Positions 1 to 8,684 are shown, counted from the first letter of the stretch. The stretch is DNA of 64,000 nt from JAWVFM01 sp038237625 (GCA_038237625.1 JBBRYM010000004.1:62001-126000), one strand, 5' to 3'. The notes: a model not told the origin generated them from the sequence alone. Numbers and translations are program-made.

Positions 1-797
1 AACGCGGTTCGAAACGGCGGCAGGTCTTGCGCCGCCAGCGACTGCGAGTCCGATTGGACGGTGGCCGGGCCTTGGTCGGTGTCCTGCGACGCCGAGCCGA
101 GGCCGGGGAAACGGCCCGGGGCGCAGGCCATGCGCGCCGCAGTGCACCCGTCGATCGCGGCCTTGGTGAAGGCGCTCACGGCCGTGGGATCGGAAGCAAA
201 GCCCCGCTCGCCGACAGGACTGGTCTGCCCCGTGAGGTCGGCGATGGGAAACAGGTTGAGGTCGAAGCCTTCCGCGCGCAGGGCCGCCGCACCCTGCTGG
301 GCCCAGCTCTGGACCGCGGGGGGCTTGCCGGTCTGCGCGATCTGGAACTCCGTTTGCGCGGGAGGCAGGTCCGCGAAGGAACGGTAGTTGCCGCCCTCCT
401 GCTGGGCCACGATGAGGGGTGCGACGCGGCCGCCCGCCAGACCCGCGGCTCTCAGTCCTCCCACCAGCTGGGCGCCCGCCCCGCCACCTGGCCAGTTGTC
501 CGGCCCGACGAGAACGCCGCCGTCCTGGTGAGCGCGGAGCTCCGTCGCGATGTCGCCGCTCGCCTTCTGACCCGAAAATCCGACGAGCAGCACCTGATCC
601 ACCATCTCCGGAGCGGACAGCTTGCTCTCGACCCGAGCGACCTGCGGGCGCGCCTCGGTTGCGCCACCGCCGCGACTTGCGCCTCCCTTCTCGCCACCTC
701 CGCGGAAGAGGAGCAGCCAGACGAGCGCGGTCGCCGCGAGGGCGACCAAGATCGCCACGGCCTGGCGCCGCCGAGCCACTTGCCGAGGGATGGGCAT
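1..797 (-). CDS. Glycoside hydrolase family 3 (NagZ-like) protein, 3' part cut by window edge
   Basis: The minus-strand frame opens at ATG 797 and is still open at base 1, giving 265 codons. Residues 13-31 form a membrane anchor after a basic N-terminus. Signatures of the GH3 N-acetylglucosaminidase/beta-glucosidase barrel follow: GGVLVGPDN, a QEGG motif followed by DLPPAQT, FPIADLT and FPGLGSAS. Family members hydrolyse beta-linked sugars, often peptidoglycan or glycolipid glycans, outside the membrane. Two usual substrate-binding positions look changed: the Asp before QEGG is Gln, and the Lys-His before FPG is Gly-Arg. Activity may therefore be altered or lost. The nucleophile region lies beyond the window. 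The start is divergent from lysC with only 26 bases between them. The family call is fairly safe; the substrate is unknown. Confidence 0.75.
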   Translation of the reverse strand, partial: MPIPRQVARRRQAVAILVALAATALVWLLLFRGGGEKGGASRGGGATEARPQVARVESKLSAPEMVDQVLLVGFSGQKASGDIATELRAHQDGGVLVGPDNWPGGGAGAQLVGGLRAAGLAGGRVAPLIVAQQEGGNYRSFADLPPAQTEFQIAQTGKPPAVQSWAQQGAAALRAEGFDLNLFPIADLTGQTSPVGERGFASDPTAVSAFTKAAIDGCTAARMACAPGRFPGLGSASQDTDQGPATVQSDSQSLAAQDLPPFRTA

Positions 798-823
798 CGG
801 GCGAGGCTATCCTCAGGCGCCCC

Positions 824-2104
824 ATGAACGCCGTCAGCGAGCGAGAAACGATCGTCATGAAGTTCGGCGGAACGTCAGTGGCCGAGGCCGAGGACATCCG
901 CCGCGCGGCCAGGCGCATCGTCGCCGCGCGCGAGAGCGGCCAACAGGTTGTCGCGGTTCTCTCCGCCAGGGGGAAGACCACGGACGAGCTGGTTGCGATG
1001 GCCGAGGAGGTCTCGGCGAGGCCCGACCCGCGCGAGATGGACATGCTGCTGTCGGTCGGGGAGCGGATCTCGTGCGCTCTCTGCGCGATGGCGATCAACG
1101 ACCTCGGGCACCGCGCGATCTCGCTCACCGGCTCGCAGGCGGGCATCGTGACCGACTCCTCGCACACCAAGGCGCGGATCCTCGACGTCCGCGCCGACCG
1201 CATCCGCGAGGGGCTCGAGTCCGACCAGGTGGTCCTGGTAGCCGGCTTTCAGGGCGTTTCGACCGACAGCCGCGACGTGACCACGCTGGGTCGCGGGGGC
1301 TCCGACACCACCGCGGTCGCACTCGCAGCCGCGCTCGGCGCCCCGGTTTGCGAGATCTACACCGACGTGGCCGGAGTCTTCAGCGCCGACCCGCGCATCG
1401 TGCCGGGAGCGCGCAAGCTGCCGATGGTCTCCTTCGAGGAGATGCTGGAGATGTCGGCTTCGGGGGCTGGCGTCCTGCAGCTGCGCTCGGTGGAGTACGC
1501 CCGCAACCACGGCATCAGAATTCACTGCAGAAGCTCGTTCGAGGACGGCGCCGGTACCCTCGTGCTCGGAGAGCAGGACACCATGGAGCGACCGCTCGTA
1601 ACAGCCGTGACCCACGCCGAGGAAGCGCGCGTGACCCTGATCGGGGTGAGCGACGAGCCGGGCGTGGCCGGGCGCATCTTCACGGCGCTGGCGCACGCGA
1701 ACGTGAACGTGGACATGATCATCCAAAACGAGCCGATCGCCACCGGCGATCGCGCCGACCTCTCCTTCACCGTCTCCCACGACGACCTTCGCTCTGCCGT
1801 CGAAGCCCTTCAGGACCTGGGCGTCGCCGAGGACCTCTCGACCGACGAGCGCGTCGGCAAGGTCTCGATCGTGGGCGCGGGGATGCGCAGCCATCCCGGC
1901 GTCGCCGCAAAGGTGTTCACGGTGCTCGGCGAGCAGGGCGTGAACATCGAGATGATCACCACCTCGCCGATCAAGATCTCCTGTGTCATCGGCGCCGACG
2001 AGGTCCCCGGCGCCGTCCGCGCCCTGCACGGCGCCTTCGATCTGGGCGACGACGGCATCCAGCGCGAGGACCCAACCGGCGTCCACCGTCCAACGGTCGC
2101 TTAG
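824..2104 (+). CDS. lysC: Aspartate kinase
   Basis: Phosphorylates L-aspartate with ATP, the first step towards lysine, threonine, methionine and diaminopimelate. The 426-residue protein begins with the kinase motif KFGGTSV and carries a conserved amino-acid kinase core (GRGGSDTTA, the TDVAG/FSADPR region). Two ACT domains follow from about residue 265, including VNVDMIIQNE and the second ACT repeat GVNIEMITTSP, the usual sites of lysine/threonine feedback. I chose ATG 824; ATG 857, directly before KFGGTSV, is an alternative that would leave more room for a promoter next to the divergent gene at 797. The stop at 2102-2104 is immediately followed by the asd start, so the two are translated as an operon. 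Length and domain order are those of actinobacterial LysC. Confidence 0.97.
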   Translation: MNAVSERETIVMKFGGTSVAEAEDIRRAARRIVAARESGQQVVAVLSARGKTTDELVAMAEEVSARPDPREMDMLLSVGERISCALCAMAINDLGHRAISLTGSQAGIVTDSSHTKARILDVRADRIREGLESDQVVLVAGFQGVSTDSRDVTTLGRGGSDTTAVALAAALGAPVCEIYTDVAGVFSADPRIVPGARKLPMVSFEEMLEMSASGAGVLQLRSVEYARNHGIRIHCRSSFEDGAGTLVLGEQDTMERPLVTAVTHAEEARVTLIGVSDEPGVAGRIFTALAHANVNVDMIIQNEPIATGDRADLSFTVSHDDLRSAVEALQDLGVAEDLSTDERVGKVSIVGAGMRSHPGVAAKVFTVLGEQGVNIEMITTSPIKISCVIGADEVPGAVRALHGAFDLGDDGIQREDPTGVHRPTVA

Positions 2105-3139
2105 ATGAGCTCCTCATCGAACGGGTACCGGGTGGGAGTGCTCGGGGCGACCGGCGCGGTCGGCTCGACGATCCTCGAAATCCTCGCCGAGCGTAGCTTT
2201 CCGGCGCGCGAGGTCGTGGCATTCGCGTCCGAGCGCTCAGTCGGCAAGCGCGTGGCCTTCAACGGCGACAGCCTCGAGTGCGTAGCGCTCAGCGACGAAA
2301 CGATTGGCGGCCTCGACGTCGTCCTGTCGTCCGCAGGCGGAGCGGTGAGCGCCGAATGGGCTCCGCGCATGGCAGATGCCGGTGCGGTGGTGGTCGACAA
2401 CACGAGCTTCTGGCGCATGTACGACGACGTTCCTCTGGTAGTGGCCGAAGTCAACCCCGAGACCGCGACTGCCCATCCGCGCGGAATCGTCGCCAACCCC
2501 AACTGCTCGACCATGCAGATGGTGGTCGCCCTTGCTCCCATCCACCGGGCGGTTGGCATCGAGCGCATCGTGGTCTCCACCTACCAGTCGGTTTCGGGAA
2601 CCGGGCGGCGCGCAATCGAAGAGCTGATGGACCAGACGCGCGCCGTCCTGGCGGATGAGCCGGCCCGCGCGGAGGTTTACCCGCACCAGATCGCCTTCAA
2701 CGTCGTGCCCCAGGTCGAAACCTTCAAGGACGGCGACGACTACACCACCGAGGAGCGCAAGATCATGGCCGAGACGCGCAAGATCCTCGGCGCGTCCGAG
2801 GACGAACTGGGCATTTCGGCCACCTGCGTTCGGGTGCCGGTCATCGCCGGGCACGCGGAGTCGGTGAATATCCAGACGCGCGAAGCCCTGAGCCCCGAGG
2901 ACTGCCGGGAGCTCCTTGCCGGCGCGCCGGGAGTCACGGTCGTCGACTCACCAGCCGAGGGCCTCTATCCGCTTCCGCGCGAAGCGGCGGGGCGCGACGA
3001 CGTGCTGGTGGGGCGGATCCGGCGCGATCCCTCGGCCGAGAGCAGCCTGAACCTGTGGATCGTCGGCGACAACCTCCGCAAGGGAGCCGCGACCAACGCC
3101 GTCCAGGTCGCCGAGATCCTGGTCGAGGCCGGCCTGTAG
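2105..3139 (+). CDS. asd: Aspartate-semialdehyde dehydrogenase
   Basis: Reduces L-aspartyl-4-phosphate with NADPH to aspartate semialdehyde, the second step of the aspartate pathway. The 344-residue protein starts with an NADP-binding glycine loop (GVLGATGAVG) and carries the catalytic cysteine in NPNCSTMQ at about residue 136. The QIAFNVVPQ and RVPVIAGHAE substrate and dimer motifs follow in the expected order. The ATG abuts the lysC stop codon with no gap, so coupling to lysC is near certain. The next gene follows after 13 bases and may share the transcript. Length is typical for the family, and nothing is missing. Confidence 0.97.
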   Translation: MSSSSNGYRVGVLGATGAVGSTILEILAERSFPAREVVAFASERSVGKRVAFNGDSLECVALSDETIGGLDVVLSSAGGAVSAEWAPRMADAGAVVVDNTSFWRMYDDVPLVVAEVNPETATAHPRGIVANPNCSTMQMVVALAPIHRAVGIERIVVSTYQSVSGTGRRAIEELMDQTRAVLADEPARAEVYPHQIAFNVVPQVETFKDGDDYTTEERKIMAETRKILGASEDELGISATCVRVPVIAGHAESVNIQTREALSPEDCRELLAGAPGVTVVDSPAEGLYPLPREAAGRDDVLVGRIRRDPSAESSLNLWIVGDNLRKGAATNAVQVAEILVEAGL

Positions 3140-3152
3140 AACCGCGAGCGCG

Positions 3153-5495
3153 ATGATCGGCGCGTACGCATCCGCCGCGTTGATCTGCGCCGCATCGGTC
3201 GCGGTCGGCCACGCAATCCTCCTCCTCGCGGGGCGCCGCGAGTTCAGCTGGCTTTCGGCGCCGGTCGGGCTCGCGGCCCTGGTTGCCGTCAGCGGCATCG
3301 CGATCGAGCTCCCCGGCCACCGGACCGCAGCAGAGGTCAGCCTGCTCGTTGCCGTCCTCGCGAGCTTCCTGGGGCTCAAGCGGGCCAAGCAGGGGAGCGG
3401 GGGTGGGTCCGGAGAACATTCGGAGCAGGACAGCGAAGACCCGGCGAGGCATGGATGCCGAGCGTTCTCCGGAGACGTCACCGCTCCCCTGCTCGCCGGG
3501 CTCTGCGCGCTCATGCTCGCCTCAATCCCGTTCATCGCCTCGGGGCGAATGGGGATCCTCGGCGTGGGCCTGGTCAACGACGACATGGCCTACCACCTGC
3601 TGATTGCGGACTGGATCGGCTCGCATGCCGGGAACATGCCGGCGCTGGTTCATCAGGGGTATCCGGTGGGACCGCATTCGCTCGTCGACGCCGTGAGCGG
3701 GCTGCTCGGGACGAGCCTGGTGAACGGCTTCGCGGGACTGACCCTCTCATTGCCGGTGATGACTGCGCTTCTGGCCGCCGCAGCGCTGGAGCGAGCGCGA
3801 CCGGTTGCGCGCGTGGCCGTCGGCGCCCTCGCGGCGCTGTCGTATCTCGGCGTCGCGTACCTGGCACAGGAGGCTTTCAAGGAGCCGATGGAGGCTCTCT
3901 TTCTGCTCGCATTCGCGCTCTATCTGCCTCTGGCGCGGACACCCCGGGCGGCAATTCCCCTGGGGGTCGTCGGCGCCGGTGCGCTTTATGCGTATTCGTT
4001 TCCCGGGCTCTTCTGGCTGGTCGGGGCGACCGGGATCTACCTCGCCCTCAGCTGGAGGAAGCGGCCGCCTCTGGTGCCCTTGATCGCGGCCGGCGGGATC
4101 GTTGTCGTCGCGGCGCTGCCCGAGCTCGGGCGGCTCGTCGACTTCTCGCATTTCAAGGCCTTCAGCCCGTCAACGGCCAATTCAGGCGGGCTGGGGAACC
4201 TCCGTCATCACCTCTCGCCGCTCGAGGCGTTCGGGGTGTGGCCCACGAGCGAGTTCCGGCTCGCCGCCGGCGACTCATCGCATCCGATCGCCTACTACGC
4301 AGGCGGCGCACTCGCGGTCGTCGCATTCGCCGCCGGCCTGCCGAGGTGGGTACGCCGCTATGGCCCAGCCGTGCCCGCAGCGCTGGCGTCGGCGGCGCTG
4401 ATCTATCTCGTCGCGCGTGTCTCGGGAACGGTCTACACGTCGGCAAAGGCGCTGGCGATCGTCTCACCGCTGATCCTCCTTGTCAGCCTGGGCGGGCTGG
4501 CGCGGGAGGAAGGAGAGAGGCGAAAGCTGCCCCTCACCGGACTGGCGGCCGGCTTCGGCGTAGCCGCTCTTGCGTGCAGCTTCCTGGTCCTGCGCCAGGC
4601 CCCCGTCGGGCCGACGACGCATCACGACGAGCTGGCGGCGTTCAAGCCGGTCATCGAAGGCAAGCGGGTGCTCTTCCTCGGACGCGACGACTTCGTCCAG
4701 TACGACCTGCTCGGCGCCGACCCCTACGTCACGGTGCACAACTACTACGACAACTTCTACGCGAAGCCGAACCTCGCGCTGAAGGATGTCTTCCAGAAGT
4801 TCGACTTCGACACGGTGACAGCGGCGACCTTGGCCAAGTTTCCGTACGTGATCACAACGAGGGGGGCCTACGCCAGCGGCCCGCCCCGGTGGTTGCTGCC
4901 CGTGAAGGTCACGCCCGACTTCGTGCTCTGGAAGCGCGATGCGTCGCGGGTTTCCACGGATCGGCACGCCCTCGATGAAGGAGATGCCCCGGGCGCGATC
5001 CTGCGGTGTCATCGGGGTCTTCACGTTCCTGGGGGAAGCACCACCGTGTTCGCCCGCGAACCCGTTACGAGCGCGGATTGGGGCAACGGGCCCACCGTCG
5101 ACGACGGATCACCGACAGCAGCCACGGTGAAGCTGCCCGCCGGCTTGTGGGACGTATCGCTCCAATACGACGCGACGCGTCCGGTGCGTCTGTTCGCACC
5201 CGGCCTCGACTCGACCCTTTCCGCCAACCTCGATTACCGCGGGACGACTCCCTACTACACGGCGGGCACCATCGAGTCGAAGGGCGGGCCGCTGACGGTC
5301 TCGGTGAGCGTCGAGCGGCCGCCGCTGGCTGGGCGCCTGCTAGGAGCATCGTCGCTCGCGCATCTGGGCACGATCGCCTTCACTCAAGTGGCGATTGACA
5401 GGCCAGGCCACGAGCCCGCGCCCGGCTCCGGCGACGTCACCCTTCGCTCGAGCGCCGCCTGCGGGGGCTACGTCGACTGGTATTCGCGCGGTTAG
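3153..5495 (+). CDS. Large polytopic membrane protein, possible GT-C-type glycosyltransferase
   Basis: The 780-residue protein has about ten to twelve hydrophobic helices over residues 1-495, then an extracytoplasmic region of some 280 residues that is rich in beta-forming sequence. The motif NDDMAYHL at about residues 142-149 sits where GT-C transferases carry their acidic pair, in the first large outer loop. This suggests a lipid-linked sugar or polyprenyl-phosphate donor, but I cannot name the family and no substrate can be read. It follows asd by 13 bases, so it may be transcribed with lysC-asd, though its role would be in the envelope. Two hairpins lie just after the stop, before the convergent hydrolase gene. 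Confidence 0.5.
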   Translation: MIGAYASAALICAASVAVGHAILLLAGRREFSWLSAPVGLAALVAVSGIAIELPGHRTAAEVSLLVAVLASFLGLKRAKQGSGGGSGEHSEQDSEDPARHGCRAFSGDVTAPLLAGLCALMLASIPFIASGRMGILGVGLVNDDMAYHLLIADWIGSHAGNMPALVHQGYPVGPHSLVDAVSGLLGTSLVNGFAGLTLSLPVMTALLAAAALERARPVARVAVGALAALSYLGVAYLAQEAFKEPMEALFLLAFALYLPLARTPRAAIPLGVVGAGALYAYSFPGLFWLVGATGIYLALSWRKRPPLVPLIAAGGIVVVAALPELGRLVDFSHFKAFSPSTANSGGLGNLRHHLSPLEAFGVWPTSEFRLAAGDSSHPIAYYAGGALAVVAFAAGLPRWVRRYGPAVPAALASAALIYLVARVSGTVYTSAKALAIVSPLILLVSLGGLAREEGERRKLPLTGLAAGFGVAALACSFLVLRQAPVGPTTHHDELAAFKPVIEGKRVLFLGRDDFVQYDLLGADPYVTVHNYYDNFYAKPNLALKDVFQKFDFDTVTAATLAKFPYVITTRGAYASGPPRWLLPVKVTPDFVLWKRDASRVSTDRHALDEGDAPGAILRCHRGLHVPGGSTTVFAREPVTSADWGNGPTVDDGSPTAATVKLPAGLWDVSLQYDATRPVRLFAPGLDSTLSANLDYRGTTPYYTAGTIESKGGPLTVSVSVERPPLAGRLLGASSLAHLGTIAFTQVAIDRPGHEPAPGSGDVTLRSSAACGGYVDWYSRG

Positions 5496-5516
5496 GTCTC
5501 GAGCTTTGCCGCTTAG

Positions 5517-5533
5517 GGGGTCGTATAGACCCC
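5517..5533. terminator. Hairpin between convergent genes
   Basis: GGGGTC and GACCCC pair with a 5-base loop. A second hairpin (CGGCGC/GCGCCG, loop of 3) lies at 5551-5565 and overlaps the stop codon of the minus-strand gene. The pair separates the convergent genes ending at 5495 and 5556. There is no T-tract, as is common in high-GC genomes, so termination is an inference. Confidence 0.5.
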
Positions 5534-5555
5534 GAATGCACCAAAGCTGCCGGCG

Positions 5556-6308
5556 CTAGGCGCCGGGGCGGCCGTCGGTTTTGGCCGTGGCGCGGGCCTT
5601 CGCCGCCGCCGCTGCCGGGCCCTCGGTCCACGGGTCGCCGTGGCCCGGGAGCACGAGCTTCGCGTCGAGGTTTTCGATCTCTGTCAGTGACTTGATCGAC
5701 TGCGGCGTCGAGACGTTGAACGGCGTCGTCTGCGGCCCGAGCCGCCCGCGTGTGGGGTGCCAGGTGCAGAGCAAATCACCGACGAACAGCGAACCGTGAT
5801 CCGCGAACCAGTACGCGACGTGACCGGGAGTGTGGCCGGGTGTCGGGATGACGATGGGCTTGCCGGGAACGTCCAGAGCGCCACGCTCGACTGGAGTGGT
5901 TCCGTCGAGGACCGGAGGGCGGGCGCCGCCGTTCGCGGCGAAATGCCCGAAGAGGCGCCAGGCGCCCGGGCGTGCCATCTCGCCCAGCACGCCTTCGTCC
6001 ATCTTCTTTTTGCCGCGGCTGTGGGCGCTCGCTGCGTCGTCGGGGTGTAGATGCACGGTGATCCCGAGCTCGTCGCGGACCGCCGTTGCGACACCGGTGT
6101 GATCGCCGTCGCCGTGCGTGAGCAGAATCGCCCGAACGTCTTCCCGCGCACAACCCAACACATCCAGGCCCGGCTCGAGCTGGGGGCGATACCCGGGCAC
6201 GCCGGCATCGACGATCGTGATTCCGCTCTCGTCCGCGACCAGGTACCAGTTGACGAAGCGCGTGCCGAGTCGCACCACGCCGTCGGCGAGCAGCTGCGGC
6301 TCGTTCAT
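5556..6308 (-). CDS. Metallo-beta-lactamase-fold hydrolase
   Basis: A 250-residue MBL-fold protein of the glyoxalase II-like type. The metal motif is THGDGDHTG at residues 64-72, so the usual HxHxDH is HxDxDH with His65, Asp67, Asp69 and His70. Later ligand motifs are GHTPGHVAYW and VLPGHGDPW near the C-terminus. Such enzymes cleave thioesters or other ester-like bonds; the substrate cannot be read from sequence. I chose ATG 6308 (MNEPQLL) because it lies 10 bases after the stop of a small upstream gene and because the longer frame to 6383 adds low-quality sequence overlapping that gene. It is convergent with the membrane protein on the plus strand. Confidence 0.85.
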   Translation of the reverse strand: MNEPQLLADGVVRLGTRFVNWYLVADESGITIVDAGVPGYRPQLEPGLDVLGCAREDVRAILLTHGDGDHTGVATAVRDELGITVHLHPDDAASAHSRGKKKMDEGVLGEMARPGAWRLFGHFAANGGARPPVLDGTTPVERGALDVPGKPIVIPTPGHTPGHVAYWFADHGSLFVGDLLCTWHPTRGRLGPQTTPFNVSTPQSIKSLTEIENLDAKLVLPGHGDPWTEGPAAAAAKARATAKTDGRPGA

Positions 6309-6318
6309 CTGCGGATTC

Positions 6319-6474
6319 TCAGCTCGCGAGCGCCTCGACGGCTGCCCGGGCAGTTTCGGCGTCGATGCCGGCCTGCTTGGCATGAAGGGCGGCGGCGTCG
6401 TCCAGTTGTCCGAGCAAAACGAGCTGCGCGACCTCGGGCGAGGGTGCCTGAGTGGTCTTAGCGTCTTCGCTCAT
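6319..6474 (-). CDS. 51-residue small protein upstream of the MBL hydrolase
   Basis: A minus-strand frame from ATG 6474 to TGA 6319-6321 encodes 51 residues (MSEDAKTTQ... ending AAVEALAS). It is acidic and alanine-rich. The second half reads as two short helices (DDAAALHAKQ, then DAETARAAVEAL) that resemble the helical part of L7/L12-C-terminal-like or UBA-like small domains; this is only a resemblance. The gap to the hydrolase start is 10 bases, so the two form an operon divergent from the antiporter gene. No function is known to me. It is probably a real gene because of codon bias and spacing. Confidence 0.55.
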   Translation of the reverse strand: MSEDAKTTQAPSPEVAQLVLLGQLDDAAALHAKQAGIDAETARAAVEALAS

Positions 6475-6486
6475 CGGCGTGGCAGG

Positions 6487-6515
6487 TTACATCCACCGGT
6501 GGGCCTACGTATAAG
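6487..6515 (+). promoter_or_regulatory. Candidate promoter of the antiporter gene, leaderless
   Basis: TTACAT at 6487-6492 and TATAAG at 6510-6515 are 17 bases apart. The expected transcript start, about 7 bases on, falls on or next to the ATG at 6522, which suggests a leaderless mRNA. The -10 matches the consensus well and the -35 only partly. The same TTACAT with a 17-base spacer occurs upstream of vapB. Confidence 0.4.
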
Positions 6516-6521
6516 ACGAGG

Positions 6522-7730
6522 ATGGAGTTCAGCTTCGGCGACGCCCTCCTCGTCTTCGGCGCCCTGCTGGCCGTCGCCGCTGCCCTGTCCGGATTGATGC
6601 GCGGGACCGTGCTGTCGATCTCCGTGTTGGCGGTGGGCGGGGGCATCGTCCTGGCCAAGGCGGGGGTTCTCACGGTCCATCCCCACGACAACGGCATCGT
6701 CGAGCTGATCGAGCTGGCGCTGATCCTCACGCTCTTCTCCGACGGGCTCTTCGTCGACCGCGAGATGCTGGTGGTGCACTGGGGCCCGGTAACCCGCGCG
6801 ATCGTGCTGGCGATGCCGATCACGCTCGGTCTGCTCGGTCTGGCGGCTCACACGCTGATTCCGAGCCTCAGCTGGGCCGAGGCCTTTCTGCTTGCAGCCG
6901 TTCTCGCCCCCACGGATCCCGTCGTGACCTCCACGGTGGTCACTTCTCGCCGCGTGCCGGCCTTGATCCGCCACACGCTGAACCTGGAGTCGGGCCTCAA
7001 CGACGGCCTGGCGCTGCCCTTCGTGCTCTTCTTCCTCGTCATCGCCCAGCCGGGGGGCGATGCAGGGACCGAGGCCGCAAAGCTCTTCGGCGAAGCGGTG
7101 TTCGGCGCGTTCCTCGGGGCGACCCTGGGCGCGATCGGCGGTCGCCTCCACGACCGGCTCCCCGGCGGTGGGATCACGCGGCGTTACGAGGGGATCTACG
7201 CGGTCGGGTTTGGCCTCGTTGCGTTCGGCCTGGCCGACGTCACTTTCGGCAATGGCCTGATCGCAGCGTTCGTGTGTGGGATCGCGATGGGCCTGACCGA
7301 GCACGACATTCCGGAGGCCTTCGCCGAGTTCGCCGAGAACGTCAGCGCGATCTCGCAGGTGATCACCTTCTTCGTCTTCGGCGCGCTGATCGCCGCCATC
7401 GGGTTCGACTCGGAGGTGTGGCGACTCTTCGCTTTCATCGCGTTCGCCCTGCTCGCCGCCCGCCCACTCGCGATCGCCGTGGGGTTCATGCGATCGAAGC
7501 TGCCTCGCGACCATGTTGCCTTCATCGCGTGGTTCGGTCCCAAGGGATTCGCCTCGATGCTATTCGCGCTCTTCGTGCTGGACTCACACGTCCCGCAGCG
7601 GACCCTCATTTTCGAGATCGCCGCCTTCACGGTGATCACATCGATCGTCGCTCACGGACTGACGGACACGGTGGGCACAGGCTGGCTCGAGCGCCGCCGG
7701 ACTAAGAGGAGCCGCGAGACCAGTCCCTGA
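6522..7730 (+). CDS. CPA1/NhaP-type cation:proton antiporter
   Basis: A 402-residue inner-membrane protein with about twelve helices, exchanging Na+ (or K+) for H+ to control internal pH and ion balance. LAPTDPV (residues 128-134, Asp132) and NDG (Asn160-Asp161) are the two unwound-helix motifs that bind the transported ion in CPA1 proteins. The later helix carrying WFGPKGFASMLF is also family-like. There is no C-terminal regulatory domain, so this is a short form. Ion specificity cannot be read. It is divergent from the small gene and MBL operon by 47 bases and ends in a hairpin facing the convergent iron-sulfur gene. Confidence 0.9.
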   Translation: MEFSFGDALLVFGALLAVAAALSGLMRGTVLSISVLAVGGGIVLAKAGVLTVHPHDNGIVELIELALILTLFSDGLFVDREMLVVHWGPVTRAIVLAMPITLGLLGLAAHTLIPSLSWAEAFLLAAVLAPTDPVVTSTVVTSRRVPALIRHTLNLESGLNDGLALPFVLFFLVIAQPGGDAGTEAAKLFGEAVFGAFLGATLGAIGGRLHDRLPGGGITRRYEGIYAVGFGLVAFGLADVTFGNGLIAAFVCGIAMGLTEHDIPEAFAEFAENVSAISQVITFFVFGALIAAIGFDSEVWRLFAFIAFALLAARPLAIAVGFMRSKLPRDHVAFIAWFGPKGFASMLFALFVLDSHVPQRTLIFEIAAFTVITSIVAHGLTDTVGTGWLERRRTKRSRETSP

Positions 7731-7737
7731 CGTAGTC

Positions 7738-7759
7738 CGAGACCGACAGGTCAGTCTCG
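7738..7759. terminator. Hairpin between convergent antiporter and SQR genes
   Basis: CGAGACCGA pairs with TCAGTCTCG around the 4-base loop CAGG, with a single mismatch. It lies between the stops at 7730 and 7788 and could serve both directions. There is no T-tract. Confidence 0.55.
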
Positions 7760-7787
7760 CGGCCGGCCACCCAGTGGCCCTAGGTCG

Positions 7788-8684
7788 TCAGGCGGCGGCC
7801 GCGGTCAGGCGCTCCTCGACCCACTCGGTCGAGGCGATGTGCTTCGCCATCCCGAGCTCATTTGGCTCGAATCCGAGCGCCAAGCCGACCAGCTGGGGGA
7901 GGTGCAGGACCGCGAGGCCGAGGTCGCGCCCCACGACCTTCGCCGCCTCGGGCTGCTGGAGGTCGAGGTTGAGGTGGCAGAGCGGGCAGGGGGTGACCAG
8001 GCAGTCGGCGCCGGCGTCGAGCGCGTCGCCGACGTGGGTGCCGGCCTGGCGAAGCGACGTCTCGCGGTTCATGGTGATCACGGGAAAGCCGCAACAGCGC
8101 CTGGCGCCGTCGTACTCGACGACCTCGCCGCCGAGCGCCTCGATCACCCAGTCGAGGTAGAGGTCGCGGTCCGGATGCTCGTCGTAGCCCAGCCGGTGCT
8201 TGGGACGCAGGACGTAGCAGCCGTAGAACGGCCCGACCCGAAGGCCCGCGAGCGGGCGCTTGACCTGCTCCTTCAGCGCGTCGAGGCCGATGTCCTCGAC
8301 CAGGACCCAGAGGAAGTTCTTGTTGGTGAACCCGTCCCTGCCCTTGGCGTATGAGAGGCTCTCGGGCGCCAGCGCCTCGTTGATGTGGGCGAGGTAGACG
8401 TCGTCGGCTTCGAGGCGCTGCTGGCACTCCGACTGCGCGCCCTGGCAGGTGGAGCAGATGTTCATCATCGCGAGCCCCTTCTCCTGGGCGAGAGCGAAGG
8501 TGCGGGCGTTCAGGGTGTCGGCCAGCTCCTGGTTGTGCTCAGCAATCACGCCTGCTCCGCAGCAGTTCGCACGGTCGAGCGTGACCAGCTCGATGCCGAG
8601 TCGCTCGGCCACGAGCGCCATGGAACCGTGGAGCTCGGGAGTGAACCCGCGCGAGACGCAGCCGGGCCAGTACGCGAGCTTCAT
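7788..8684 (-). CDS. Cysteine-rich CCG-domain subunit of a type E-like succinate:quinone oxidoreductase
   Basis: A 298-residue protein with two cysteine-rich CCG domains like those of heterodisulfide reductase HdrB and the SdhE-type subunit of archaeal and cyanobacterial SQRs. Visible ligands are Cys9, Cys41-Cys42 (NCCGAG) and Cys77/Cys80 (CSTC) in the first domain. The second domain has YGCYVL, RRCCGFP and TPCPLC. Family knowledge: these bind unusual [4Fe-4S] centres and attach the enzyme to the membrane or quinone site in place of a haem anchor. It overlaps the iron-sulfur gene by four bases and is the last gene of the minus-strand flavoprotein/iron-sulfur/CCG operon. No transmembrane helix is present, which fits the type E layout. 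Confidence 0.85.
   Translation of the reverse strand: MKLAYWPGCVSRGFTPELHGSMALVAERLGIELVTLDRANCCGAGVIAEHNQELADTLNARTFALAQEKGLAMMNICSTCQGAQSECQQRLEADDVYLAHINEALAPESLSYAKGRDGFTNKNFLWVLVEDIGLDALKEQVKRPLAGLRVGPFYGCYVLRPKHRLGYDEHPDRDLYLDWVIEALGGEVVEYDGARRCCGFPVITMNRETSLRQAGTHVGDALDAGADCLVTPCPLCHLNLDLQQPEAAKVVGRDLGLAVLHLPQLVGLALGFEPNELGMAKHIASTEWVEERLTAAAA

Noticed and set aside
5..16. GGTTCGAAAC resembling a tRNA T-loop at the left edge
   Set aside because: It is part of the continuous GH3 reading frame and no cloverleaf partner is present.
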